DNA of 42,123 bases from Oscillospiraceae bacterium (GCA_015065385.1 SVQK01000010.1:1-42123); one strand, 5' to 3'. Shown: positions 1 through 8,312, counted from the stretch's first letter. The notes: generated from the sequence alone by a model not told the origin. A program made the numbers and translations.

Positions 1-138
1 ACCGACCGGGTTTGGTCGATCCTTTGGCGTACTATCTCGCAAGATGTACTTGAATTTCTGTTTTGATGTAGCGCCGTATACCTGACCGGTACGTACGGTG
101 CAACGGGAGGGAGGGGATTTCTCCCCTCTCTACCCTAT
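1..138 (+). mobile_element. 3' end of a group II (class C) intron, domains V and VI
   Basis: Bases 71-101 fold as a group II intron domain V: GCGCCGTA (71-78) pairs with TACGGTGC (94-101), a two-base CG bulge sits at 92-93, and TACC (79-82) pairs with GGTA (88-91). The catalytic triad position reads CGC, as in bacterial class C introns, and the short distal helix also suits that class. Bases about 105-135 form domain VI, a G-rich/C-rich stem with A132 left unpaired as the likely branch point, so the intron should end in AT near 138. The 5' part and any reverse transcriptase lie mostly outside the window; bases 1-70 could hold the tail of such an ORF but I cannot confirm it. The intron ends 28 bases beyond the stop of the solute-binding protein gene, on the opposite strand. 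Confidence 0.72.
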
Positions 139-165
139 TCTCTTATCCGGATCAGCCGTCCTCAC

Positions 166-1671
166 TCAGTCCAGCGCGCGGATCTTGTCCATCGCCTTTT
201 CCAGCGTCTTGTTGATGACTTTTTTGTTCCCGGCCCAGTAGGAGGAGAAATTGTCCTTTTTCTGGGGCATCAGCGTCCGGAGTACGAACCACGGGTTGCC
301 GATCGATTCGTTGTACAGCGATTCGAAATTGATGAGCACGCTGTCCTTGATCAGATCCATCATCGCGGAGGTCTCCGGGTCGCGGGAATAACGGGATTTC
401 AGGGCCATATCGAAGTACACGGGCGTTGTGGTTCTCCAGCTCTGCGCCGCCAACGCCTCCATCACCGCGCAGGAGAGGTCGCTGTTCTTCGCGTCGATCG
501 GCACGCACCAGAGGGAGACAGCGTCCTGTACGCGCGTTCCGTAATGCGGCTGGGAGGCGTCCTGAAGCGGGTAGGGAAGAATGCCGTAGTCGCTCTCCAT
601 ATCGCCGAGGTTTGAGACGACCGCGCTCAGACGGGTGGTGGCGAGCAGGGCCTTGTCCTGAGCCAGCGTGTCCTGGATGTTCGTTCCGTCGCCGGTGATG
701 GCGAAGCAGCCCTCGTTCTCCCACATGAGACGGTAGACCCTCGACACAAGGTCCGCCATTCTCTCCTCGTCCACGGACAGGACGGGATAGCCCTCCTCGT
801 CGCGGGTGACCATGGAAACCAGAGATCCCTGCATGTAGCCGTCCGCGTCGTTGACGGAGGAGGTCACCAGTCCCCAGTAGTCCGTCTGATCCGCCTTGCC
901 GTTGCCGTCCAGATCGGCGTGGACCTTGGAGGTAAGATCGTACACATAGTCGATGGTCCAGCGGCGTTCGTTCACCACGTCGTAGAGGTTTTCCACCTGC
1001 TCGTCCACGGCGACCTTCTGGTTGAACGCGTACACACACATGGCGGACAGCATGGTCCGGGCGATATCCCCGGTGATGAAGTAAAGCTTGTTCCCGATCA
1101 GAAGCTCGCTCGCCACGGAGTCGTTCCACCACGGCTTCTCAAGGTCGATATAGGGCAGCTTCGTGTAGTCGAGGAACAGTCCTTCGAGCGAAAGGGACGG
1201 TATCCGCGCGGACCATCCGGCGATGATGTCGTAGGCTCCGTCCGCGGACATGATGGAGGATCGCAGACCGCTGACGGTGCTGTTGTAGTTCTCCCATCCG
1301 TCCCCGGCAAAGACCTCGATCTTGACGTTGAGCCGGTCGGCGACCATGTTGTTCCGCTCGTACACGGAATCGGACACCGCCTCGCCGGTCAGCTCCTCCA
1401 CGGCAACCTCATTGACGGATTCATCGTCTCCGCGGGAGTGGATCACCGCAGTCGCTCCGCCGAAGTCCAGCTCGGGCAGGTTGTCCGGCACATGGGCGCG
1501 GTCTGGCTCCGTTTCGGCGGCCTCCGCTTCGGACGGCTGAACATCCTCGGCGGGCGTGTCGGCGGCGGGGGAGGATGGTTCGGCGTTCTCCCGGCTTTCG
1601 GAGCAGGAGAGGAGGGAGAGGGATCCCGCAGAGAGCAGAGTCGCCAGCAGCAGGCAGAGAGTTTTTTTCAT
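166..1671 (-). CDS. Extracellular solute-binding lipoprotein of an ABC importer
   Basis: A 501-residue exported protein with a lipoprotein signal: basic N-terminus, hydrophobic core and lipobox LLSC with Cys23 as lipidated residue. A Ser/Pro/Glu-rich linker (about 25-65) precedes the binding domain. The body looks like the large substrate-binding proteins of carbohydrate ABC importers common in Clostridia, with an EF-hand-like calcium loop (DLDGNGKADQTD, about 245-260) of the kind seen in that group. It would capture a sugar or oligosaccharide outside the membrane. No permease or ATPase gene is adjacent, so it is an orphan here or its partners lie beyond the intron at 1-138. The start is supported by GGAGG seven bases upstream and a good promoter at 1713-1741. 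The substrate is unknown. Confidence 0.8.
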   Translation of the reverse strand: MKKTLCLLLATLLSAGSLSLLSCSESRENAEPSSPAADTPAEDVQPSEAEAAETEPDRAHVPDNLPELDFGGATAVIHSRGDDESVNEVAVEELTGEAVSDSVYERNNMVADRLNVKIEVFAGDGWENYNSTVSGLRSSIMSADGAYDIIAGWSARIPSLSLEGLFLDYTKLPYIDLEKPWWNDSVASELLIGNKLYFITGDIARTMLSAMCVYAFNQKVAVDEQVENLYDVVNERRWTIDYVYDLTSKVHADLDGNGKADQTDYWGLVTSSVNDADGYMQGSLVSMVTRDEEGYPVLSVDEERMADLVSRVYRLMWENEGCFAITGDGTNIQDTLAQDKALLATTRLSAVVSNLGDMESDYGILPYPLQDASQPHYGTRVQDAVSLWCVPIDAKNSDLSCAVMEALAAQSWRTTTPVYFDMALKSRYSRDPETSAMMDLIKDSVLINFESLYNESIGNPWFVLRTLMPQKKDNFSSYWAGNKKVINKTLEKAMDKIRALD

Positions 1672-1712
1672 TCCGTTCCTCCGGTAAATAATGGTTCAGC
1701 TTGCTGAATTTC

Positions 1713-1741
1713 ATTATACTCATTTCGCGTTCTTTTGTCAA
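1713..1741 (-). promoter_or_regulatory. Sigma-A promoter of the solute-binding protein gene, with a palindrome at the start site
   Basis: On the minus strand TTGACA (1736-1741) and TATAAT (1713-1718) are separated by 17 bases. A perfect inverted repeat TTCAGC-TT-GCTGAA occupies 1695-1708, at the expected transcription start, and could be an operator or a 5' UTR hairpin. Confidence 0.8.
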
Positions 1742-1804
1742 TACCGCCGAATCGGTTAGAGGAGACTTTATTTGTAAATGTTTTCTTTGAGATTTAGAAA
1801 AGCC

Positions 1805-1833
1805 TTGACAATCCTCCGCCCTTATGTTACAAT
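1805..1833 (+). promoter_or_regulatory. Sigma-A promoter of the aldo/keto reductase gene
   Basis: TTGACA (1805-1810), 17-base spacer, TACAAT (1828-1833). The ribosome site AAGGAG lies about eight bases before the ATG at 1875. Confidence 0.85.
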
Positions 1834-1874
1834 GCTTTTGAACAGTTTATCTGAACCAAGACAAGGAGTTTGCT

Positions 1875-3017
1875 ATGCAGTACAGAAAGATCGAAAAGCT
1901 GGGCATCGAGGTCTCCGCGTTCGGCGTAGGATGCATGCGGTTCCCCATGAAAAAGCTGGAGGACGGCACGGACGTCGTGGACGAATCCATCTCCACCCCC
2001 GCCATCCGCCACGCCATCGACTGCGGCGTGAACTACATCGACACGGCCTACGTCTATTCCGGCGGCAGAAAGAACGAGATCGCCCTCGGCCACGCGCTCC
2101 GGGACGGCTACCGCGACAAGGTCTATATCGCCACCAAGCTCCCCTCATGGCCCGTTCAGTCGAAGGACGACATGTGGCGCATCCTCGGCGAATCCTTAGA
2201 GGATCTCGAGACCGACCACATCGATTTCTATCTTCTTCACGCGCTCGGCAAGGACGGCTGGCACAAGATGCGCGACCTCGGCGCGATCGACTTTTTGAAC
2301 GAGGCCAAGGCGCAGGGCAAGATCAAATACGCCTGCTTCTCGTTCCACGACAGTTACGAAGTGTTCGAGGAGATCATCAACGCCTACGACTGGGACATGG
2401 CCCAGATCCAGTTTAACTACATGGACGTGGAGAATCAGGCGGGCCTGCGCGGCGTGAAGCTGGCGGGCGAAAAGGGGATCCCGCTCGTGATCATGGAGGG
2501 GCTGAGAGGCGGCAAGCTGGCCTTCGCTCCGGAGAACGTGCAGAAGGTTTACGACGAATTCCCGGTGAAGCGTTCCCCTGTGGAATGGGCCTTCCGCTGG
2601 CTCTGCGACTTCCCGCAGATTGCGACGGTGCTCTCCGGCGTCACCAATCTCGAGCAGACCGAGGACAACCTCGCCATCTTCGACCGCTGTACCGTCGGAG
2701 CCATGACGGACGAGGAAAAGGCCCTCATGGACCGGGTCCGCGAGGCGTATCTCTCCCGCACGAAGGTGGGCTGCACCGGCTGCCGGTACTGCATGCCCTG
2801 CCCGAACGACGTGGATATCCCCCGCATCTTCTCCATCTGGAACAACAAATTCCAGTTCAACGAGACGCTCAAGGGCAACTGGGAATACAAACGCCGCATC
2901 GACGAGGGCCACGACGCCTCGAAATGTCTGGAATGCGGAGCCTGCGAGGGCGTATGTCCCCAGCAGCTGAACATCATCGACCTCTTGAAGCAGGCCGACG
3001 CGGAGATGAGGGCGTAA
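1875..3017 (+). CDS. Aldo/keto reductase with C-terminal 4Fe-4S ferredoxin-type domain
   Basis: A 380-residue cytosolic oxidoreductase. The N-terminal 280 residues are an aldo/keto reductase barrel. The expected catalytic residues are visible: Asp and Tyr in NYIDTAYVYSGG, Lys in YIATKLP and His in IDFYLLHAL. The C-terminal 100 residues carry two cysteine clusters, CTGCRYCMPCP and CLECGACEGVCP, typical of the Fe-S subfamily frequent in anaerobes. It probably reduces or oxidises a carbonyl or sugar substrate with NAD(P)H and passes electrons through the cluster; the substrate cannot be read from sequence. It is transcribed alone from its own promoter and ends at a good terminator. Confidence 0.9.
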   Translation: MQYRKIEKLGIEVSAFGVGCMRFPMKKLEDGTDVVDESISTPAIRHAIDCGVNYIDTAYVYSGGRKNEIALGHALRDGYRDKVYIATKLPSWPVQSKDDMWRILGESLEDLETDHIDFYLLHALGKDGWHKMRDLGAIDFLNEAKAQGKIKYACFSFHDSYEVFEEIINAYDWDMAQIQFNYMDVENQAGLRGVKLAGEKGIPLVIMEGLRGGKLAFAPENVQKVYDEFPVKRSPVEWAFRWLCDFPQIATVLSGVTNLEQTEDNLAIFDRCTVGAMTDEEKALMDRVREAYLSRTKVGCTGCRYCMPCPNDVDIPRIFSIWNNKFQFNETLKGNWEYKRRIDEGHDASKCLECGACEGVCPQQLNIIDLLKQADAEMRA

Positions 3018-3039
3018 ATCCTCCCCAAAGCGCAAAAAG

Positions 3040-3076
3040 AGAAGGAACCGTTTGTACGCGGCTCCTTCTTTTGTTT
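3040..3076 (+). terminator. Intrinsic terminator after the aldo/keto reductase gene
   Basis: AGAAGGAACCG (3040-3050) pairs with CGGCTCCTTCT (3059-3069) with one mismatch, followed by a T-rich tract. It lies between convergent genes. Confidence 0.75.
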
Positions 3077-3084
3077 TGGTCCGA

Positions 3085-3879
3085 TCAGTCGAAATCGTCG
3101 AGCGCTTTCTTTCGTCCGATCACCAGACCGCGCATGGCGTACCGTGCGGCGAAGGGATCCTCGCAGGTGGCGATCTGCGCGTTTTTGAACTTCTCGTATT
3201 CGGCGTCGTCCATCGCGGCCACGTCGTCGGCCATGCTGTACACCGCGCCGTAGGTGGAGGCGACCGTCAGGATCTCCAGCCCGTATTCGCGGGAGAGATC
3301 GGTGATTTCCTCCATGGTCGTCCCGGAGAACATATCCACGCTGTGGGTTTTCTCCACCGTGGAGAGCGTCCGGAATTCGCGCAGTCTCGTCCGGCTGTCC
3401 GTGCAGAGGGCGGCGGAGATGAACTGCCCGACCGTCATCGCAAACGGCGTCATGAAGGAGTAGGCGAAGATCCCGCCCTCGGCCAGAACGCGCATGGATT
3501 CCCGCACGAACGCCTCCCGTTCCGCGCGGGTCCGGGCAAGGTACATCGCGCCGAGGGAGATTACGATGTCGAAGGATTCGTCGTCGAAATGGCCCAGACT
3601 GCGGGGCGCGGCGCAGAAGAATTCCCGGACAGAGGAGGCGCGCGGATCGGCCTTCATGGCGTCCACCCGGTCGGCGATGAGATCCCCCGCCGTCACCTCA
3701 TACCCGAGGGAGGCAAAGCGGAACGCGTTTTCTCCGTTTCCGGCAGCGGAGTCGAGAAGCCGCCCGGATTTCGGGAGATATTTGTCGAACAGATGAGCGA
3801 GCACCGCCCGTTCCGTTTCCAGAAGACGGTCGTCCCGGGATTCCTCTCCGAAATAACCGAAGTATTCAAACATATTCAT
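3085..3879 (-). CDS. Class I SAM-dependent methyltransferase
   Basis: A 264-residue cytosolic protein with the Rossmann-like methyltransferase fold. Motif I is LLDSAAGNGENAF (about 42-54), where SAM binds; an acidic residue ends strand 2 (VTAGDLIADRV), and FDIVISLGAMYL is the motif IV region. The family methylates small molecules, RNA or protein; the substrate cannot be told. It is a single gene with its own promoter (3919-3947) and a strong ribosome site (GGGGGAGG) nine bases before the ATG. The C-terminus is charged and has no added domain. Confidence 0.82.
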   Translation of the reverse strand: MNMFEYFGYFGEESRDDRLLETERAVLAHLFDKYLPKSGRLLDSAAGNGENAFRFASLGYEVTAGDLIADRVDAMKADPRASSVREFFCAAPRSLGHFDDESFDIVISLGAMYLARTRAEREAFVRESMRVLAEGGIFAYSFMTPFAMTVGQFISAALCTDSRTRLREFRTLSTVEKTHSVDMFSGTTMEEITDLSREYGLEILTVASTYGAVYSMADDVAAMDDAEYEKFKNAQIATCEDPFAARYAMRGLVIGRKKALDDFD

Positions 3880-3918
3880 GGTGTGATCCTCCCCCGTGAT
3901 CCGGATGCGTCTTGATTC

Positions 3919-3947
3919 ATCATAGCATAAACTCCGGCGGCTGTCAA
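3919..3947 (-). promoter_or_regulatory. Sigma-A promoter of the methyltransferase gene
   Basis: On the minus strand TTGACA (3942-3947), 17-base spacer, TATGAT (3919-3924). Confidence 0.75.
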
Positions 3948-3954
3948 GGGCTGT

Positions 3955-3984
3955 GTTTCAAAATATCACACGATTCGCGTGTGA
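3955..3984 (-). terminator. Probable terminator of the GH78-like/asparaginase operon
   Basis: TCACACG (3966-3972) and CGTGTGA (3978-3984) form a stem with a five-base loop. On the minus strand it is followed by a short T-rich stretch (TATTTTG). It lies 23 bases past the asparaginase stop. The T tract is weak. Confidence 0.5.
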
Positions 3985-4006
3985 AACTGTGCGAACGAAC
4001 AGGAAT

Positions 4007-5020
4007 TCACACCTTTTCGAGCGTGAAATCGGAGATCAGCGCGCCGACCGTCTCCCCCGTCATGCACCGGATATCATGGCAGACGGTCCCTGTCAGCTCG
4101 ACGGTTTTGAGATCCCGCAAAAGCTCCGGACAGTCCCCGGGCGCGATCTGCTCGAGGATCCGGGCGATCACGGCCTGCCACGCGGTTTCCGTCCCGTCCC
4201 AGAGCTTGAGCATGACGCCGAGCCCGGACTTTTTCAGCCCGAACGCGTAGACGCCGGACGCTCCGCCCTTGGCCACGACTCCGGGATCCTCGTTCATCCG
4301 GGTGCAGAGATATCCCCGCCCGCGGATCAGATGGGGATAGCGGTGCATCAGATCCGTCATTCTCACGGCGCAGGCGGCGAAGGACGGTTCCGGGATCAGC
4401 TCTGGCCGCGCCAGACGGAGAAAGGAGAGCGCCATTTTGTCCCCGGGAACGCCGAACACCGGCACGCCGCATCCGTCCGTCCCCATCCGGATCTCTTCAT
4501 ACGGGACATCCGTGAACAGGGAGACGGCGTACCGGACCAGACGCTGCGCCGCGGAGTCCGGAAGGTGATAGCCGCGGCCCGATCCCGTCAGAGTCCGCTG
4601 TACGAGGATCGCGCCCACATGCTTCGGCGTGCATCCGTGCCAGATCTTCCGAGGCCCCTCCCCGCGGGCGATAGCGGCGAACTTGGTCGGCTCGTGGGAG
4701 GGATACCGGGGCTTCATCACAAGATCGTCCTCCGTGACTCCGGTCTTCTCCATAAGCGAGGCGACGACGTCGGTACAGACCGGCTCTCCGGCGTTGGATC
4801 CCGCCATGATCGCGCACTCCGCCTCCGTCAGCCCGTAGGTCTTGTCCAGCCCCAGAAGAAGCGCCGGCAGGGCCTGAATCGGCTTGGAGGAAGAGCGGAA
4901 GAAGCAGACCTCCTCGACCGCTCCCGCCCGGTAACGCAGCCCCTCCCGATCCACGACGGCCACATACCCTTCGTGCCGGTTCTCCGTCAGCTCGCCCCTC
5001 GTTTCATATGCAAGGATCAT
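4007..5020 (-). CDS. Asparaginase, type II of the Rhizobium etli AnsA kind (PF06089)
   Basis: A 337-residue protein that should hydrolyse L-asparagine to aspartate and ammonia. The family hallmarks are present in order: SSSKPIQALP (about 43-52, with the catalytic Ser and Lys), GSNAGEP (about 74-80, second Ser), WHGCTPKH (about 128-135, the Cys/Lys element), TDGCGVPVFG (about 180-189) and KGGASGVYAFG in the C-terminal part. No signal peptide is seen, so it acts in the cytosol. Its ATG lies 24 bases after the stop of the GH78-like gene, so the two are probably co-transcribed from the promoter at 7285-7313, although no functional link is obvious. Confidence 0.88.
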   Translation of the reverse strand: MILAYETRGELTENRHEGYVAVVDREGLRYRAGAVEEVCFFRSSSKPIQALPALLLGLDKTYGLTEAECAIMAGSNAGEPVCTDVVASLMEKTGVTEDDLVMKPRYPSHEPTKFAAIARGEGPRKIWHGCTPKHVGAILVQRTLTGSGRGYHLPDSAAQRLVRYAVSLFTDVPYEEIRMGTDGCGVPVFGVPGDKMALSFLRLARPELIPEPSFAACAVRMTDLMHRYPHLIRGRGYLCTRMNEDPGVVAKGGASGVYAFGLKKSGLGVMLKLWDGTETAWQAVIARILEQIAPGDCPELLRDLKTVELTGTVCHDIRCMTGETVGALISDFTLEKV

Positions 5021-5044
5021 GACCTGTCCTCCGCCGCGCCGCCG

Positions 5045-7258
5045 TCAATCCGCTTTCAGCTCGAACACCGCGCCGCCGCCCCGGCCGGATTCCGCTCTCA
5101 CAAAGACATCCGGAACGTCGGCTGAGATTCCGTGGGCATTCGCGCGGATCCGGAGCAGTCCCCACGGCGTCGGGATCCCGGCTTCGACCCAGTCCAAACC
5201 GCAGAGCTCGGGCTTGATCCGGAACTTCCGGAATCCGGATTTGAGCATTTCAAAGCCAAGAAGCCGCACGGGCATCTGATAGACCGGAGTCGCGCCCCAC
5301 GCATGCGAGCAGTCGCCGTGGAAATCACCCCAGCCTTCCTTCATGCCCTTCGGCGATTCCTCCACCTGCTTGTCCCACAGGTGCATGAGTCCGATCCCGT
5401 ATTTCTTCCAGAGCCCCGTCTTCACCGCCATCTCGCAGACATAGTGCATGAAATAGGGCTGAACCTCGATCTTCGAACCTTCGTCCAGCCAGTCTTCGGT
5501 GAGGATCCGCTCCGCAAGGGTTTTGGCCGTCCGCCCTTCCACGAGCCCGAAGAGGACCGCGAGGGTGTTGGAATGCTTCGAATAATACCGTTTGTCTGGA
5601 TTCTCCGGCTGCCACGGCTGCTGCTCGGGATCCTTCCGGCTCTTGCTCCATCCGTCGAAGAAGAGCTCCCGCTCAAAGTCGTAGAATTCCCGGACTGCCG
5701 CGCCGCGGTGACGTTCCGCCTCGTCCTTCACCTCGCGGGCGAGAGCGGCGGATCCGCCCGAACGGTAGAGCTCCGAGGCTGCCTTCAGCGCTCCCTGCCA
5801 GAAGGCGTTGAGCGCGGTCTGACCGAGCGCCATGGGTGGGTGGTGGAGCTGGAAACCGTCGATGTTCGCCCAGTCCACGAACATGTAGTTCGGAGGGTTC
5901 TCGATCACGCCGGAATCCCCGATGTAGCCTCGGAACCGGTTGAGAAGGATATCGAGGGCGGGACGGCAGGCTTTCAGCGTTTCGCGGTCGCCGGTCCAGC
6001 GCACATAGTCCCGGAGCATCGTCACCCAGATCAGGCTGTACGCCGTGTGGAACATGTAGCCGTTCGTCATGACGAGGTAGTCGGCTGTCCGGATCAGATC
6101 GGCGCGGGTGAGCCGCATGTCGCCGAAGGTGGTCCGGGTCATGAGCGCTTCGATGGCGTAGTCCCCCGTGCATCCGAGGGTCTCCTGATGGAGAGGGCTG
6201 TCCAGATGCAGGCTCTGACGGCACATCTCGAGGGTGAACTTGCCCACATGGTAGATCTGATTCAGCTTTTCGTCGGGGCAGCGGAAATACCCCTCGTTGT
6301 CCCGGTCCACCGGATAGTGGGCGTAGGCAAGCGAGACCGATACCTCGACGTCCGCCGGAGCTTTGATCATGACCGCTCCGATGGAGAGCATCCGCTTTTC
6401 CCGGTAGCTCGTCGCGCCGTCCGACGCGGGAACGGTCACGGAGGAGGTCCCCACGTCCCCGGGATTGCCCTCCGCGACGCCGATCCGCACGTTGGCCGCC
6501 CTGCCCGCGGCATTCTTCACCGACAGGCAGAGATAGGCCGAGTAGATCCGGTCGAAGGACACGCGGAGCGTCTGTTCCCCGGCGAGCACGTCCCGGCGGA
6601 TGGTCTCGGGCTGAACGGTTTCCTCGGAGAGCGCGGGAAGACGGGGATCGGCAGGATTCCACGGGCCGTCCTCCAGAACCGCGGGGACTTCCCATTCGCC
6701 CGGGGCGGCTGTCAGGTCGGTGTCAGAGATCCCGCGGCATCCGGGCAGAACGCGAACCCGCCACGAGGCGTCCGTCACGATTTCGGTCCCGTCGATTTCA
6801 CCGGAGAGAATGAAGGCGCAGAACCCCGTGGAATAGTCCGTCATCACGCCGCATCCGTTCCAGACTTCCGCGCGGATTTTCAGCATCCTGCCTTCGACGG
6901 GGACGTCGTACCGGTTGACATACTGCTTCGGCATGGGAAGCGTGTTGGCGTAGTCCCCGCCCGCCGCGCACGGTCCCGTCCCTACATAGCGGTCGTTCAC
7001 ATAGAGCCGGAACTTCGGATCGGCGAACACCGTCACCCGGAAGACGTCCGGAGCGGGGGAGCGGCGGGTCACGGTCTTTTCGAATTCCACCGTCGTGAAG
7101 CGGAATCCCTCGGGCGGAGCGGCGAAAACCGTCGTCGGCGTGACGTCGGTCCCCGGGTGTTTTTCCTGATCCAGCCAGAGCCAGCGGGCGTTGTCGGACA
7201 GGCTCGCCTCGGGCGTCGGAAGGCCGGTGAAGCTGACGGAGCGCATTTCTTCGATCAT
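5045..7258 (-). CDS. GH78-like alpha-L-rhamnosidase family protein
   Basis: A 737-residue protein with the layout of GH78 rhamnosidases: N-terminal beta-sandwich domains (1-310), an (alpha/alpha)6 catalytic barrel (about 320-650) and a C-terminal beta domain. The segment DSPLHQETLGCTGDYAIEAL (about 350-370) matches the position of the family D-x-P-x-x-E-x-x-G-x-x-GD motif holding the acid residues, and GDCSHAWGATPVY near the C-terminus matches the SHAW-type motif. There is no signal peptide, so it would cleave imported rhamnosyl oligosaccharides or glycosides in the cytosol. The start is ATG with GAGGT upstream; a later in-frame ATG (residue 5) is possible. Exact specificity is uncertain because the motif spelling departs from canonical rhamnosidases. 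Confidence 0.78.
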   Translation of the reverse strand: MIEEMRSVSFTGLPTPEASLSDNARWLWLDQEKHPGTDVTPTTVFAAPPEGFRFTTVEFEKTVTRRSPAPDVFRVTVFADPKFRLYVNDRYVGTGPCAAGGDYANTLPMPKQYVNRYDVPVEGRMLKIRAEVWNGCGVMTDYSTGFCAFILSGEIDGTEIVTDASWRVRVLPGCRGISDTDLTAAPGEWEVPAVLEDGPWNPADPRLPALSEETVQPETIRRDVLAGEQTLRVSFDRIYSAYLCLSVKNAAGRAANVRIGVAEGNPGDVGTSSVTVPASDGATSYREKRMLSIGAVMIKAPADVEVSVSLAYAHYPVDRDNEGYFRCPDEKLNQIYHVGKFTLEMCRQSLHLDSPLHQETLGCTGDYAIEALMTRTTFGDMRLTRADLIRTADYLVMTNGYMFHTAYSLIWVTMLRDYVRWTGDRETLKACRPALDILLNRFRGYIGDSGVIENPPNYMFVDWANIDGFQLHHPPMALGQTALNAFWQGALKAASELYRSGGSAALAREVKDEAERHRGAAVREFYDFERELFFDGWSKSRKDPEQQPWQPENPDKRYYSKHSNTLAVLFGLVEGRTAKTLAERILTEDWLDEGSKIEVQPYFMHYVCEMAVKTGLWKKYGIGLMHLWDKQVEESPKGMKEGWGDFHGDCSHAWGATPVYQMPVRLLGFEMLKSGFRKFRIKPELCGLDWVEAGIPTPWGLLRIRANAHGISADVPDVFVRAESGRGGGAVFELKAD

Positions 7259-7284
7259 TTTGGACCTCGCAGGTTTTTTCTTTC

Positions 7285-7313
7285 AGTATAAAGGAATCGG
7301 CAGCGTTTTGCAA
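7285..7313 (-). promoter_or_regulatory. Promoter of the GH78-like/asparaginase operon
   Basis: On the minus strand TTGCAA (7308-7313), 17-base spacer, TATACT (7285-7290). Confidence 0.7.
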
Positions 7314-7333
7314 GAGGCTTGGAAGAAATCGGA

Positions 7334-7370
7334 GAAAAAATCCTTCCGTTTCATCTGCGGACGGAAGGAT
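7334..7370 (-). terminator. Orphan minus-strand intrinsic terminator between divergent promoters
   Basis: ATCCTTCCGT (7340-7349) and ACGGAAGGAT (7361-7370) form a perfect 10-bp stem with an 11-base loop. Read on the minus strand it is followed by six Ts. No minus-strand gene feeds into it: the region to the right holds a plus-strand promoter and the MinD-like gene. It may insulate the glycosidase promoter or mark a lost gene. Confidence 0.7.
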
Positions 7371-7421
7371 AAAACTGAAAACTGGTTTCAGAAATTTATC
7401 TAAATATCTGTAAGTTATCTC

Positions 7422-7451
7422 TTGACAAGTTGGGTATTTTGGTGATATAAT
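7422..7451 (+). promoter_or_regulatory. Sigma-A promoter of the MinD-like gene
   Basis: TTGACA (7422-7427), 18-base spacer, TATAAT (7446-7451). Confidence 0.85.
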
Positions 7452-7508
7452 AGATTAACCGGTTTCTTTGTTCAGGGGCTGGAATCCGGATGTGAGTGGA
7501 GGTGCCGT

Positions 7509-8312
7509 ATGCCGGGGTATGACAGACTGCTTGTGGCTTCGTCCAAAGGCGGGGTCGGCAAAAGCACCGCCGCGCTGGGGCTGGCCGCAGAATTCGCCCG
7601 GCTGGGAAAGCGGGTGCTGCTCTGCGATCTGGATTTCACCAGCCGCAGTCTCGACCTTCTGACGGGATGCGAGGACAGCGCGCTTTTCACCTTCGCGGAT
7701 CTTTTGGACGGCGTGGATCCGGACAAGGCTTCGGCGACTCCGTTTCCCGAGCTTCCGGGGCTTCGTTTCCTTCCCGCTCCTTCCATGAAACGGGTGAGGG
7801 AGCTTTGCGCCGCGCGCGGGAAGGAAGAGGGCGACCTCATCCGGGAAGGGCTGGATTTGATCGCCGAAGAGCATCTCTGCGACTTCCTGGTGTGCGACAC
7901 CGGAGGAGGGCTGGAACAAGCCTGCGAGGCCGCGTCCCGATTTCCGTTCGTCCTCGTCGCGTCGGGACAGAGTCAGACCTCCGTCCGTGCTGCCGAATAC
8001 GCCGCATCACGGCTGGAGAGATGCGGAGCGGGAACCATGCGGCTCTGCGTCTGTTCCTTCGATCTGTCCTCCGTGAAAAAGGAGGGCAGGGCAGGCGTGA
8101 TCGAGATGATCGATTCAAGCTCGCTCCAGTGCGTGGGCGTCATTCCGTTCGATCCGGGCCTGCAGCGGCATCAGGACAAAGGGGAGCTGCCCGCCCGCCG
8201 GTCTCCCGTGACAGCGGCCTGCCGCAACATTGCCCGCCGGATCATGGGCTACGACGTGCCGCTCTTCGAGGGAATCCCCTCCCTGTACCGCCGCCGTAAG
8301 CTTGCCCTGTAA
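7509..8312 (+). CDS. MinD/ParA-family P-loop ATPase, MinD-like
   Basis: A 267-residue protein with the deviant Walker A motif SKGGVGKST (residues 12-20) of the MinD/ParA family. LLCDLDFTSRSLDLLTG follows the MinD pattern in which an Asp-x-Asp is followed by an NLD-like stretch, and VGVIPFDPGLQRHQDKGELP matches the MinD C-terminal region. MinD dimerises with ATP on the membrane and positions cell division with MinC. No minC or minE gene is visible. The C-terminus (SLYRRRKLAL) is short and basic rather than the classic amphipathic membrane helix, so it may be a MinD paralogue with another cargo. In many Clostridia mgsA lies near the min operon, so the next gene supports a Min relationship. The ribosome site GGAGGTG precedes the ATG. 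Confidence 0.82.
   Translation: MPGYDRLLVASSKGGVGKSTAALGLAAEFARLGKRVLLCDLDFTSRSLDLLTGCEDSALFTFADLLDGVDPDKASATPFPELPGLRFLPAPSMKRVRELCAARGKEEGDLIREGLDLIAEEHLCDFLVCDTGGGLEQACEAASRFPFVLVASGQSQTSVRAAEYAASRLERCGAGTMRLCVCSFDLSSVKKEGRAGVIEMIDSSSLQCVGVIPFDPGLQRHQDKGELPARRSPVTAACRNIARRIMGYDVPLFEGIPSLYRRRKLAL

Noticed and set aside
152..1132. Long frame antisense-shifted within the solute-binding protein gene
   Set aside because: High-GC shadow frame with Arg/Gly-rich translation and no features; the 501-codon frame has signal peptide, promoter and ribosome site.
5132..7291. 719-codon plus-strand frame opposite the GH78-like gene
   Set aside because: Mirror frame of a GC-rich gene with Arg/His/Pro-rich translation; no ribosome site and no domain.
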